Assembly: GCA_934692455.1 (NCBI GenBank)
Contig: CAKUTY010000092.1
Coordinates: 1 to 5,863 of the forward strand
Direction: 5' to 3'
DNA from: an uncultured Erysipelotrichaceae bacterium
Lineage (GTDB): Bacteria > Bacillota_I > Bacilli_A > Erysipelotrichales > Erysipelotrichaceae
DNA length: 5,863 nucleotides
Shown: in pieces, positions 1-5,566 of the stretch
Numbering within the stretch: position 1 is the stretch's first letter
How the letters are laid out: each line of letters begins with the position of its first letter
Program-made: the position numbers and the translations under genes
Notes under the pieces: generated by a model
Databases searched by the model: none
Told to the model about the DNA's origin: nothing
What the model saw: the letters and a program-made list of their open reading frames with translations, nothing else

Positions 1-2
1 TG

Positions 3-31
3 CTGAAGTAAAAAGTTAAGTTCCACTTTAA
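3..31 (+). repeat. Left terminal inverted repeat of the IS
   Basis: These 29 bases, beginning CTGAAGTAAAAAG, are the exact reverse complement of 1680-1708. Base 32 no longer matches. This is the end distal to the transposase start. Such repeats are the binding and cleavage sites for the transposase. Confidence 0.93.
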
Positions 32-69
32 AGCCTTCAAAAGAAATAGGTGAATTTAATCTTGGAATT

Positions 70-101
70 ACAGTGTTAATCGTATGATTGACACTGTTTT
101 T
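70..101 (+). terminator. Plus-strand terminator-like hairpin inside the IS left end
   Basis: Bases 70-81 pair with 86-97 (a 12-bp stem with one T-G wobble at 77/90) around the loop GTAT, followed directly by four T (98-101). The polarity stops transcripts travelling rightward, that is, those entering the element from the left flank. It does not suit the leftward transposase mRNA: on that strand the wobble becomes an A-C mismatch and no T-run follows. The likely role is shielding the IS from outside transcription; this is inferred from structure only. Confidence 0.6.
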
Positions 102-209
102 ATGTGTTGAATTTACTTTTATTGATACAATACATATATAAGATAAGGATTAAAGATGTAAAGAAAACATTATTAAAAGTTCATGGTATTAGGTCGCTTT
201 AATATCATT

Positions 210-221
210 AAGACTTAATTC
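210..221 (+). repeat. 12-bp subterminal direct repeat, left copy
   Basis: AAGACTTAATTC occurs here and again at 1655-1666 near the other IS end. Both copies resemble the inner part of the terminal repeat (TTAAGTTCCACTT); the left copy continues into TTCCACTT with one base missing. It may be a degenerate secondary transposase-binding site or a remnant of end duplication. AT-rich sequence makes chance possible. Confidence 0.4.
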
Positions 222-241
222 CACTTGGTATTTTATAGTTT

Positions 242-255
242 GAACATCTTTTGTC
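242..255 (+). repeat. 14-bp inverted repeat flanking the transposase genes, left arm
   Basis: GAACATCTTTTGTC is the exact reverse complement of 1587-1600. It lies 22 bases beyond the stop of the catalytic ORF, while its partner lies 24 bases before the start codon of the first ORF. In the transposase mRNA the 3' region could therefore pair with the leader just upstream of the ribosome binding site. A regulatory role is inference. Confidence 0.45.
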
Positions 256-277
256 TTTGATTATTAGTACTTAAACT

Positions 278-1363
278 TTATTTGAGAAGTGTAGGTTTAA
301 GCACTACGCTATCTGCAGCTACTGGAACTAAGCCGAAATTTGAGAGTCTTTCGGCTAGATCTGGACTGTAGAATTCTGTTAACTGGAAGGATGTTTTACC
401 TTTCAGTTTTTCTTTTCTATAGGAATTGATATTAATAGATATCCTATTAGCTTTCTCTTGGCTATCTAATCCAAGATTATAAAGATCACAACCTTTAGGA
501 CAAATATCTCTAACTAATATATGAACATTTTCTAAGGAACCTTTTTGATAAGATGCCACTTGGTCACAATAAAATACTCTAGTTCTAAGTGTTCCATCTA
601 TTTCTCTTACTTCAGCTTTATCAGCTAAATAGAATTCACTTCCTCTATCAGTCTTTAATACTTCTACTTCACGTGAGAAGATTTCTTCACCAAGTATTGA
701 TTCTAATAATAGAATGTCTTTATACATCTGTTCTGATGTCTTTGTTTCATGATAGATACATACTAATAAATCATATCTTAGAAACTTAAAAGTTTGTAAG
801 AAAGGACCATTAGAAATATCGTTATACACAGTATCCATTTCTACTACATTGGCATAAGGATTATTCTCCATATATTCTTTATAGTCTTGATAGGTTCTTC
901 CTTTTAAGAAAGAACGATCTTGTCTTTTTGAATACTCTACCTTTTTACTCTTAGGTAGTTTTCTACTTACTTGTCTTTTTAAATCCATACAGGTAATACT
1001 TAATCCAGCATCTTTGAATACACCATCTTCAATGTAGTTGTATAAAGTCTGTTCACATACCTTTATTTCTGGATGGTTTTGACATATGACATATAATGAT
1101 TGTCCCTTATCAAGAAGTGGCTTAATTAAGTTACCTAATTCTCTTATTTCATCAAGCGTGGCATTAACACCAATTCTACAATTGATAAGATCATCCCTGT
1201 ATTCTTCATTAGCTTTTAGTGCATCGTAATAATATTTATCATATCGACAGTTTTTATATTTCTCACAACCATTACAAGCACCAGGGGTTCTATCTCTTCT
1301 TGAACATTTAAACTTTGTATAGTTGGAACACCCCCTTATTACACAAGTAAGTATTCTTATCAT
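278..1363 (-). CDS. IS30-family transposase, C-terminal DDE catalytic part (frameshifted from the N-terminal part)
   Basis: This 361-residue ORF holds the DNA-cleaving domain of an IS30-type transposase. A Cys-rich segment (C12, C20, C30, C33, C39, around SRRDRTPGAC) is followed by a linker helix region at about 65-115 and the RNase H-like DDE core. Acidic residues fit at D177 (VEMDTV), D239 (LKTDRGSEF) and E278 (QKGSLEN), with the family's C-terminal basic segment near SYRKEKLKGKT. The first ~11 residues look like out-of-frame translation; family similarity begins at CSNYTKFKC. That segment should continue the upstream ORF after its residue G77, which lies in the other frame. The ATG at 1363 has no convincing ribosome binding site, so this piece is probably made by +1 frameshifting, by transcriptional slippage at the five-G run, or not at all. 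All catalytic residues remain. Confidence 0.88.
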   Translation of the reverse strand: MIRILTCVIRGCSNYTKFKCSRRDRTPGACNGCEKYKNCRYDKYYYDALKANEEYRDDLINCRIGVNATLDEIRELGNLIKPLLDKGQSLYVICQNHPEIKVCEQTLYNYIEDGVFKDAGLSITCMDLKRQVSRKLPKSKKVEYSKRQDRSFLKGRTYQDYKEYMENNPYANVVEMDTVYNDISNGPFLQTFKFLRYDLLVCIYHETKTSEQMYKDILLLESILGEEIFSREVEVLKTDRGSEFYLADKAEVREIDGTLRTRVFYCDQVASYQKGSLENVHILVRDICPKGCDLYNLGLDSQEKANRISININSYRKEKLKGKTSFQLTEFYSPDLAERLSNFGLVPVAADSVVLKPTLLK

Positions 1364-1562
1364 TACACTTAGGGTATTTCACGCAATCAATTGGATAGGC
1401 ATAATATCGTTTTAGTATTATATGATTCTTTATCTCTTTTCCTATAGTAGATTTATCCTTGCCAATAGTATCGGCGATAGATTTCTTAGAAGCTCCTTTA
1501 GAGATTCCTGTTTCAATAATTTGTCTTTCAGATAATGTTAAATGAGCACCTTTATCAGTCAT
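1308..1562 (-). CDS. IS30-family transposase, N-terminal helix-turn-helix part
   Basis: This 84-residue ORF matches the start of IS30-type transposases. Residues 8-46 (LTLSERQIIETGISKGASKKSIADTI and onward) form the HTH_38-type helix-turn-helix that binds the terminal repeats. Residues 60-74 (C60, C66, C74) begin the Cys-rich segment that continues in the catalytic ORF. ATG at 1562 is supported by AAGGAG at 1577-1572 with a nine-base gap. After G77 the final seven residues (VFQLYKV) are out-of-frame and run to an early stop. The ORF overlaps the catalytic ORF by 56 nt in the +1 frame. Alone it could act as a DNA-binding repressor of transposition, as short HTH products do in some other IS groups, but it may equally be half of a broken gene. 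Confidence 0.85.
   Translation of the reverse strand: MTDKGAHLTLSERQIIETGISKGASKKSIADTIGKDKSTIGKEIKNHIILKRYYAYPIDCVKYPKCNDKNTYLCNKGVFQLYKV
1331..1335 (-). other. Frameshift point joining the two transposase ORFs
   Basis: The coding strand reads AAT AAG GGG GTG TTC in the first frame. Skipping one G gives GGG TGT TCC, which rejoins the conserved Cys segment (CSNYTKFKC) without loss of residues. A Gly tRNA in the P site on GGG could re-pair perfectly after a +1 slip. RNA polymerase could drop one G from the five-G run, or the run may have gained a base by mutation or sequencing error. The sequence does not decide between these. Confidence 0.65.
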
Positions 1563-1571
1563 AATTACATT

Positions 1572-1577
1572 CTCCTT
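1572..1577 (-). promoter_or_regulatory. Shine-Dalgarno of the transposase N-terminal ORF
   Basis: AAGGAG on the minus strand, nine bases before ATG at 1562. It fixes the start of the first transposase ORF; nothing comparable precedes the catalytic ORF. Confidence 0.7.
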
Positions 1578-1586
1578 TCTTTAAAT

Positions 1587-1600
1587 GACAAAAGATGTTC
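1587..1600 (-). repeat. 14-bp inverted repeat flanking the transposase genes, right arm
   Basis: Partner of 242-255. On the minus strand it reads GAACATCTTTTGTC and ends nine bases before the AAGGAG Shine-Dalgarno (1577-1572) of the transposase. Confidence 0.45.
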
Positions 1601-1654
1601 TTGTAAGATTATTGTCACTTAAATCAAAGAGTAAATACAACTTGAACTTCCTAA

Positions 1655-1666
1655 AAGACTTAATTC
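1655..1666 (+). repeat. 12-bp subterminal direct repeat, right copy
   Basis: Second exact copy of AAGACTTAATTC (first at 210-221), 13 bp inside the right terminal repeat. The two copies are in direct orientation even though the IS ends are inverted, so they are not simply part of the terminal repeats. Confidence 0.4.
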
Positions 1667-1679
1667 AATTTTGCCTATC

Positions 1680-1708
1680 TTAAAGTGGAACTTAACTTTT
1701 TACTTCAG
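1680..1708 (-). repeat. Right terminal inverted repeat of the IS
   Basis: Read on the minus strand from 1708 inward, this is identical to 3-31 over 29 bases. It is the promoter-proximal end for the transposase. The exact outer boundary could differ by a base, because no target duplication is available to fix it. Confidence 0.93.
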
Positions 1709-1723
1709 GTTTTAAAAAACTTA

Positions 1724-1751
1724 TTGACAAACCGCTTTTCGATTATATAAC
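1724..1751 (+). promoter_or_regulatory. Sigma-A-type promoter of the beta-glucoside operon
   Basis: A perfect -35 TTGACA (1724-1729), a 16-bp spacer and -10 TATAAC (1746-1751) predict a start near 1758. The A/T-rich stretch 1709-1723 directly upstream could act as an UP element. The IS right end at 1708 leaves only this 15-bp stretch of original DNA upstream of the -35. The predicted leader is about 100 nt to the GTG of the antiterminator gene. Confidence 0.75.
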
Positions 1752-1765
1752 GGAAGCGTATACAT
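1750..1765 (+). promoter_or_regulatory. Catabolite-responsive element (cre) for CcpA
   Basis: ACGGAAGCGTATACAT fits the Gram-positive cre consensus WTGNAARCGNWWWCAW at every constrained position except one (C in place of T at 1751). It overlaps the end of the -10 and the predicted transcription start, so CcpA bound here would block initiation when preferred sugars are present. It directly abuts the RAT at 1766. Identification rests on the consensus match and on the fitting location before a sugar operon. Confidence 0.65.
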
Positions 1766-1792
1766 GGACAGTTACTCTCTTGAGGCTTAACC
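1766..1792 (+). promoter_or_regulatory. RAT: ribonucleic antiterminator target of the BglG/LicT-type regulator
   Basis: The leader segment begins GGACAGTTACT and ends GAGGCTTAACC. This aligns with LicT/BglG RAT sites (GGATTGTTACT ... GCAGGCAAAACC), including the internal-loop bases GTTAC and the closing GG/CC. The apical stem is CTC/GAG with loop TCTT, one base pair shorter than the usual CTGC/GCAG. Bases 1774-1782 are also the 5' arm of the terminator, so the two folds exclude each other. The likely ligand is the protein encoded directly downstream. Confidence 0.82.
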
Positions 1793-1837
1793 TAAATACA
1801 AAGACGTGTTTTGGATATGCAACAAGAGAGTTTTTTA
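1774..1837 (+). terminator. Leader terminator controlled by antitermination
   Basis: ACTCTCTTG (1774-1782) pairs exactly with CAAGAGAGT (1823-1831), and T continues to 1836, followed by A and more T. The 40-nt loop can form extra short pairings, such as CAAA/TTTG at 1799-1802 and 1810-1813. The 5' arm lies inside the RAT. When the antiterminator protein stabilises the RAT, this hairpin cannot form and transcription proceeds into the operon. Confidence 0.85.
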
Positions 1838-1859
1838 TTTAATATGAAGGGGAATTAAA

Positions 1860-2678
1860 GTGAAAGCGATCAAGAAAATAAACAATAACGTAGCTTATTG
1901 TGTAGATGGAAATGGAAGGGAACTTATCGCGCTTGGCAAGGGTATCGGCTTTGGAAGTTTTCCAAGAGACTTATCTTTAACCGAGATTGAAAGAACCTTC
2001 TATAACATTGATTCAAGAGTATCTAGTGCAATTGCTGATATTGATGAAGAAATTATTAGGTCTTCAGTAGATATTATTGACTATGCGAACTCTTTGATTA
2101 GTGAGCCTTTATCTCCTGCGATCGTATTCACAATGGCTGATCATATTAACTTTACAATCCAAAGATATAAGGAAGGTAATAAGGTTAAATTACCGATTGT
2201 CTATGATATTCAATATCTATTTGAAAATGAATATAAGGTTGGATTGTATGCAGTTAAACTAATTGGTCAAAGATTAAAGATTTTCTTGCCTAAGGAAGAA
2301 GCTAGTTATATAGCTTTACATATTGTTAATTCTAAGACACAAAGTTTTGATGAACATGATGATGAAACTATTATTGAGAAGATAAGCGAAATAATTGAAA
2401 CACATTTTGCGATGACTATCGATAAGAATGATTTCAGTTATTCTAGGTTTGTATCACATATGCATTATTTATTAAAGCGTATTCGTGAATCTGATCAAAT
2501 GGAGGATAAGAATAGTGAGATGTATATTTCATTATCTAAACAATATCCTGAAATGAATAATTGTGTAGAGGATATCGCGTCTTATGTTAATCAAAAATTA
2601 AATGTGGCTTTATCAAGCGAGGAGAAGATGTATATCTTATTACATGTTAATCGCTTATATGATAGAGAGAAAAATTAG
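1860..2678 (+). CDS. licT: BglG/LicT-family transcriptional antiterminator (CAT-PRD1-PRD2)
   Basis: This cytoplasmic RNA-binding regulator stabilises the RAT hairpin in the operon leader so that RNA polymerase passes the terminator. Of 272 residues, 1-55 are the CAT RNA-binding domain (MKAIKKINNNVAYCV, N10, LGKGIGFG at 25-32, then IERTFYNID). PRD1 spans about 65-170 and PRD2 about 171-272. The four histidines expected for PTS phosphorylation are present: H95 (ADHINF) and H154 (ALHIVN) in PRD1, H200 (RFVSHMHYL) and H262 (LLHVNRL) in PRD2; H202 is additional. In LicT, the EII phosphorylates PRD1 negatively and HPr activates through PRD2, and the same scheme is inferred here. The start is GTG, with AAGGGG (1847-1852) seven bases upstream; the ATG at 1844 meets a stop after four codons. 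LicT has Arg where this protein has K27. The gene is first in the operon, so it regulates its own synthesis. Confidence 0.93.
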   Translation: MKAIKKINNNVAYCVDGNGRELIALGKGIGFGSFPRDLSLTEIERTFYNIDSRVSSAIADIDEEIIRSSVDIIDYANSLISEPLSPAIVFTMADHINFTIQRYKEGNKVKLPIVYDIQYLFENEYKVGLYAVKLIGQRLKIFLPKEEASYIALHIVNSKTQSFDEHDDETIIEKISEIIETHFAMTIDKNDFSYSRFVSHMHYLLKRIRESDQMEDKNSEMYISLSKQYPEMNNCVEDIASYVNQKLNVALSSEEKMYILLHVNRLYDREKN

Positions 2679-2685
2679 TTCATAA

Positions 2686-2712
2686 CATTTCTTATTCGGC
2701 CGGTAAGAAGTG
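2686..2712 (+). other. Intercistronic RNA hairpin without a T-tract
   Basis: Bases 2686-2696 pair with 2702-2712 (11 pairs, three of them G-U) around the loop CGGCC. It lies in the 63-nt gap between the antiterminator and permease genes. Purine-rich sequence follows instead of a T-run, so it is not an intrinsic terminator. It could mark RNA processing, or protect the permease-glucosidase part of the transcript from decay. The permease Shine-Dalgarno AGAGGAG (2726-2732) starts 14 bases later. Confidence 0.55.
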
Positions 2713-2741
2713 GATAGGAAAAATTAGAGGAGAAAAAAATT

Positions 2742-4127
2742 ATGAAAAACAGTTTTGATGCTTTAGCGTCAACATTAGTTGAACTTGTTGGTGGTAAAGA
2801 TAATATTAGTTTCGCTACTCATTGTGCTACTAGATTACGTTTAAATTTAAAAGATGCTTCATTGATTAAAGAAGAAGAAATCAAGAAGACTAAGGGCGTA
2901 TTAGGTGTTGCCAATTCAAATGGTCAATATCAAATTATCATTGGACCAGATGTTGTTGAATTATATCAAGCAGTATCAAACATCGTTGGTGATGCTGCTG
3001 CTAGTGGCAGTGCTGATGAAAAGAAGGATGAAAAGAAGGGTGTTAATAAATTTATTGATACTTTAACAGGTATCTTCACACCTACTCTACCTGCATTAAC
3101 TGCTTCTGGTATGTTGAAGGCTGTTCTTGCAGTCTTGGTTGCCTTTAAGTTAGTTGATAAGGCTGATATGACTTATCAAGTATTAAACTTTATGGGCGAT
3201 GCTACTTTCTATTTCTTGCCTATTTTATTGGCAGATTCTGCTGCTTCTAAATTAAAGTGTAATCGTTTCCTTGCAATGATGCTTGCAGGTATGTTGTTAC
3301 ATCCTAACTTTGTGACTTTAGTTGGTGCTGCTAAGGCCGATCCAACTCAAGCAGTAAGTATTTTTGGACTTCCAATTTATAATGCTTCATATTCTGCAAC
3401 TGTAGTACCTATCTTATTGGGTGTTTGGTTGATGTCTTATGTTGAACCTCTTGCGAACAAGTATTCACCTAAGGCAATCAAGTTCTTTACTGCTCCATTA
3501 ATCACAATGTTTGTGGTTGGCGTTGCTACTTTATGTGTATTAGGTCCTATTGGATATGTTGTTGGTAATTTCTTGGGTTCTGTAATTAATACATTAAGTA
3601 CAGTTGCTCCATGGCTTGTTCCAACACTATTAGGTGCTTTCCTACCATTCCTTGTTATGACTGGTACTCACCATGCGATTACTCCTATCGGTATCAATAA
3701 CCGTATGACTATTGGTTTTGACCAACCAATCTATCCTGGTCAACTTGCAAGTAACGTGGCTCAAGGTGCTGCTGCTTTAGGTGCTTCTGTTAAGTCTAAG
3801 AATGCTGACTTCAAGCAGCTTGCTTCAGCAACAGGTATCACAGCAGTTTGTGGTATTACGGAACCAGTATTGTTTGGTGTAACTATGAATACAAAGACAA
3901 ATATGATTGCTTCTATGATTGGTGGCGGTCTTGGTGGTTTCTTCATGGGTTGCTTCAGTGTTAAAAACTATTCAGGTGGTGCTCCAGGTTTATTAACTCT
4001 ACCTTCATATATTGGTTTAGATGCTCCTATGTCAAACTTCTATTTAGCTTGTGCTGGTGCTGCAATTGCCTTTGTGGTTGCCTTTGTAGTAAGTTATATC
4101 CTTTATAAAGATCCTGTGGAGAAATAA
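2742..4127 (+). CDS. PTS beta-glucoside transporter, fused EIIB-EIIC, without IIA domain
   Basis: This membrane permease imports and phosphorylates beta-glucosides. The N-terminal EIIB domain (about 1-80) has the phospho-accepting C28 in FATHCATRLRL. A charged, Ala/Gly-rich linker (83-101, with repeated DEKK) leads to the EIIC domain (about 103-455), which has many hydrophobic helices, a MTGTHHAITPIGINN loop (306-320, H310/H311) and GITEP (371-375, E374) in the substrate-binding region. The order and motifs are those of the BglP/BglF glucose-superfamily permeases. Those proteins run to about 600-630 residues because of a C-terminal IIA; this one is 461 and stops at DPVEK right after the last helix. 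There is no sign of a lost IIA downstream: the next gene starts two bases after the stop. IIA must therefore come from another protein. The ATG is preceded by AGAGGAG at a nine-base gap. Through C28 this EII is also the likely sensor partner that phosphorylates the upstream antiterminator. Exact sugar preference cannot be read from sequence. Confidence 0.93.
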   Translation: MKNSFDALASTLVELVGGKDNISFATHCATRLRLNLKDASLIKEEEIKKTKGVLGVANSNGQYQIIIGPDVVELYQAVSNIVGDAAASGSADEKKDEKKGVNKFIDTLTGIFTPTLPALTASGMLKAVLAVLVAFKLVDKADMTYQVLNFMGDATFYFLPILLADSAASKLKCNRFLAMMLAGMLLHPNFVTLVGAAKADPTQAVSIFGLPIYNASYSATVVPILLGVWLMSYVEPLANKYSPKAIKFFTAPLITMFVVGVATLCVLGPIGYVVGNFLGSVINTLSTVAPWLVPTLLGAFLPFLVMTGTHHAITPIGINNRMTIGFDQPIYPGQLASNVAQGAAALGASVKSKNADFKQLASATGITAVCGITEPVLFGVTMNTKTNMIASMIGGGLGGFFMGCFSVKNYSGGAPGLLTLPSYIGLDAPMSNFYLACAGAAIAFVVAFVVSYILYKDPVEK

Positions 4128-4129
4128 AT

Positions 4130-5536
4130 ATGGCTTTTTGTGATAATTTCTTATGGGGTGGCGCTACTGCTGCTAATCAATGTGAAGGTGCTTATGACGA
4201 AGATGGTAAGGGATTATCAATTCAGGATGTTTTGCCAAAGGGTTTTGGGAAAAGGACTGAAGTACCAACAAGTGATAATTTAAAACTTAGGGGTATTGAT
4301 CATTATCATCGTTATAAAGAAGATATTAAATTGTTTGCGGAAATGGGATTTAAGGTCTATCGTTTCTCTATTGCCTGGTCTAGAATTTATCCTACAGGTG
4401 AGGAAGAAGTGCCTAATGAAAAGGGTTTAGAGTTCTATGACCATGTGGTTGATGAATGTTTAAAATATGGCATTGAACCATTAGTGACTATTTCTCATTA
4501 TGAAACACCTCTTGCGTTGGCTGAAAAGTATAATGGTTGGGCAAGTAGGAAGTTAATAGATTTATATCTTAAGTATTGTAATACTTTGTTTAATCATTTT
4601 AAGGGAAGGGTTCATTATTGGATTACTTTCAATGAGATTAATGCGATACTAAGACAACCGTTTGTGGCTGGTGCTATTAATACTCCTAAGGAAGAATTGA
4701 CTAATCAAGATTTATATGAGGCTATGCATCATGAATTGGTTGCTAGCGCTAGGGCAACAAAGTTAGCTCATGAAATTGATCCTGATAATAAGGTTGGTTG
4801 CATGGTTGTGGGTATTACTGTTTATCCATTAACACCAAATCCTGATGATATTTTAAAGGTAATGGACTTAGATAATGACTTGTATTTCTTCTTGGATGTT
4901 CATTGTAGAGGCGCTTATCCATATTATGCTAAGAGAAGATTTGAGAAACTTGGTGTTAATTTAAATGTTACTAAGGAAGATGAAGAGGCTTTGAAGAATA
5001 CTGTTGATTTTGTTTCTTTCAGTTACTATTCAAGTAATTGCGCATGTTGTGATCCTAGTCTTGGTGAACCATCTCGTAGTAATATGACACCAGAGCTTCG
5101 TAAGAATCCTTATTCTAAAGTGTCTGAATGGGGTTGGCAGATCGATCCTAAGGGTCTTAGATATACTTTGAATCGTTTCTATGCTCGTTATCAATTGCCT
5201 TTGTTTGTAGCTGAAAATGGCTTGGGTGCAAGGGATACTTTGGTTGATGATGGTAAGGGCAGTTTAACGGTTATTGATGATTATCGTATTGAATATATGA
5301 GAGAACATATCAAACAAATGGAAGAAGCGATTAAGGATGGTGTTGATGTCTTTGGTTATACTTCTTGGGGTTGCATTGATTTGATTTCTTGTTCAACTGC
5401 GGAAATTGATAAGCGTTATGGCATGATTTATGTTGATTTAAATAGTGATGGGACAGGTACTATGAATCGATATAAGAAAAAGAGCTTTGATTGGTATAAA
5501 CAAGTAATAAGTTCTAATGGTGAGAAATTAGATTAA
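4130..5536 (+). CDS. 6-phospho-beta-glucosidase, glycoside hydrolase family 1
   Basis: This cytoplasmic retaining glycosidase hydrolyses the 6-phospho-beta-glucosides delivered by the PTS permease, giving glucose 6-phosphate and the aglycone or glucose. All 468 residues form one GH1 barrel of normal length. The N-terminal signature is FLWGGATAANQCEGA (7-21). The acid/base is E169 (WITFNEIN) and the nucleophile is E362 (VAENGLG). The 6-phosphate-binding triad of phospho-glycosidases is present as S422, K428 and Y430 (STAEIDKRYG), with the family's 6+2 spacing. SWGCIDL (412-418), rather than the NFEW type, also favours a phospho-substrate. Residues 304-307 (CACC) place three cysteines in a loop, which is unusual. 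ATG follows the permease stop by two bases, and its GGAG (4118-4121) lies inside the permease gene eight bases before the start, suggesting coupled translation. bglA, bglH and ascB are all used for such genes, so no symbol is assigned. Confidence 0.95.
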   Translation: MAFCDNFLWGGATAANQCEGAYDEDGKGLSIQDVLPKGFGKRTEVPTSDNLKLRGIDHYHRYKEDIKLFAEMGFKVYRFSIAWSRIYPTGEEEVPNEKGLEFYDHVVDECLKYGIEPLVTISHYETPLALAEKYNGWASRKLIDLYLKYCNTLFNHFKGRVHYWITFNEINAILRQPFVAGAINTPKEELTNQDLYEAMHHELVASARATKLAHEIDPDNKVGCMVVGITVYPLTPNPDDILKVMDLDNDLYFFLDVHCRGAYPYYAKRRFEKLGVNLNVTKEDEEALKNTVDFVSFSYYSSNCACCDPSLGEPSRSNMTPELRKNPYSKVSEWGWQIDPKGLRYTLNRFYARYQLPLFVAENGLGARDTLVDDGKGSLTVIDDYRIEYMREHIKQMEEAIKDGVDVFGYTSWGCIDLISCSTAEIDKRYGMIYVDLNSDGTGTMNRYKKKSFDWYKQVISSNGEKLD

Positions 5537-5566
5537 CTTGTTTAAACAAGAATAATAGTTTATATT
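5537..5566 (+). promoter_or_regulatory. Possible promoter with a 14-bp palindrome over its -35
   Basis: CTTGTTTAAACAAG (5537-5550) is a perfect palindrome beginning directly after the glucosidase stop. TTGTTT (5538-5543) with a 17-bp spacer and TATATT (5561-5566) could be a promoter for the next gene, starting near 5573. The -35 is weak (three of six) and the -10 good (five of six). The palindrome could be an operator or merely a small hairpin. Confidence 0.35.

Larger units (their letters stand above)
3..1708 (-). mobile_element. IS30-family insertion sequence, complete, 1706 bp
   Basis: A perfect 29-bp inverted repeat (3-31 against 1708-1680) brackets minus-strand transposase ORFs. These carry an IS30-type helix-turn-helix, a Cys-rich segment and a DDE domain. 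The length is near the upper end of the IS30 family range, partly because both ends hold long non-coding stretches (32-277 and 1563-1679). These stretches contain a plus-strand terminator-like hairpin, a 12-bp direct repeat and a 14-bp inverted repeat. IS30 elements usually make 2-3 bp target duplications. Only two left-flank bases (tg) are visible and they do not match the right flank (gt), so no duplication can be claimed. The right end lies 15 bp before the -35 of the beta-glucoside operon. The transposase reading frame is interrupted, so autonomous mobility is uncertain. Confidence 0.93.

Noticed and set aside
589..789. Plus-strand ORF of 66 codons
   Set aside because: Antisense shadow of the transposase catalytic domain; Leu/Ile-rich composition from the complementary strand and no ribosome binding site.
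1599..1640. Minus-strand promoter for the transposase
   Set aside because: Two competing weak pairs (TTGTAT with GACAAT at an 18-bp spacer; TTGATT with TACAAG at a 16-bp spacer) are each only partial matches in AT-rich sequence; neither is convincing enough to annotate.
1..1711. Target-site duplication flanking the IS
   Set aside because: Left flank has only two bases (tg), which do not match the right flank (gt, or ggt if the boundary moves by one); cannot be supported.
1728..1741. Second cre-like sequence between -35 and -10
   Set aside because: Only the central AAGCG and T-rich core match on the minus strand; both outer ends of the consensus are missing.
1844..1858. ATG start upstream of the antiterminator gene
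   Set aside because: Runs only four codons to TAA; the bases serve as part of the Shine-Dalgarno region of the GTG start.
2686..2712. Terminator after the antiterminator gene
   Set aside because: The hairpin is followed by purine-rich sequence, not a T-tract, and the permease gene has no promoter of its own that I can see.
3761..3946. Minus-strand ORF of 61 codons
   Set aside because: Antisense shadow of the EIIC domain; Pro-rich start is the complement of Gly-rich permease sequence, with no start signals.
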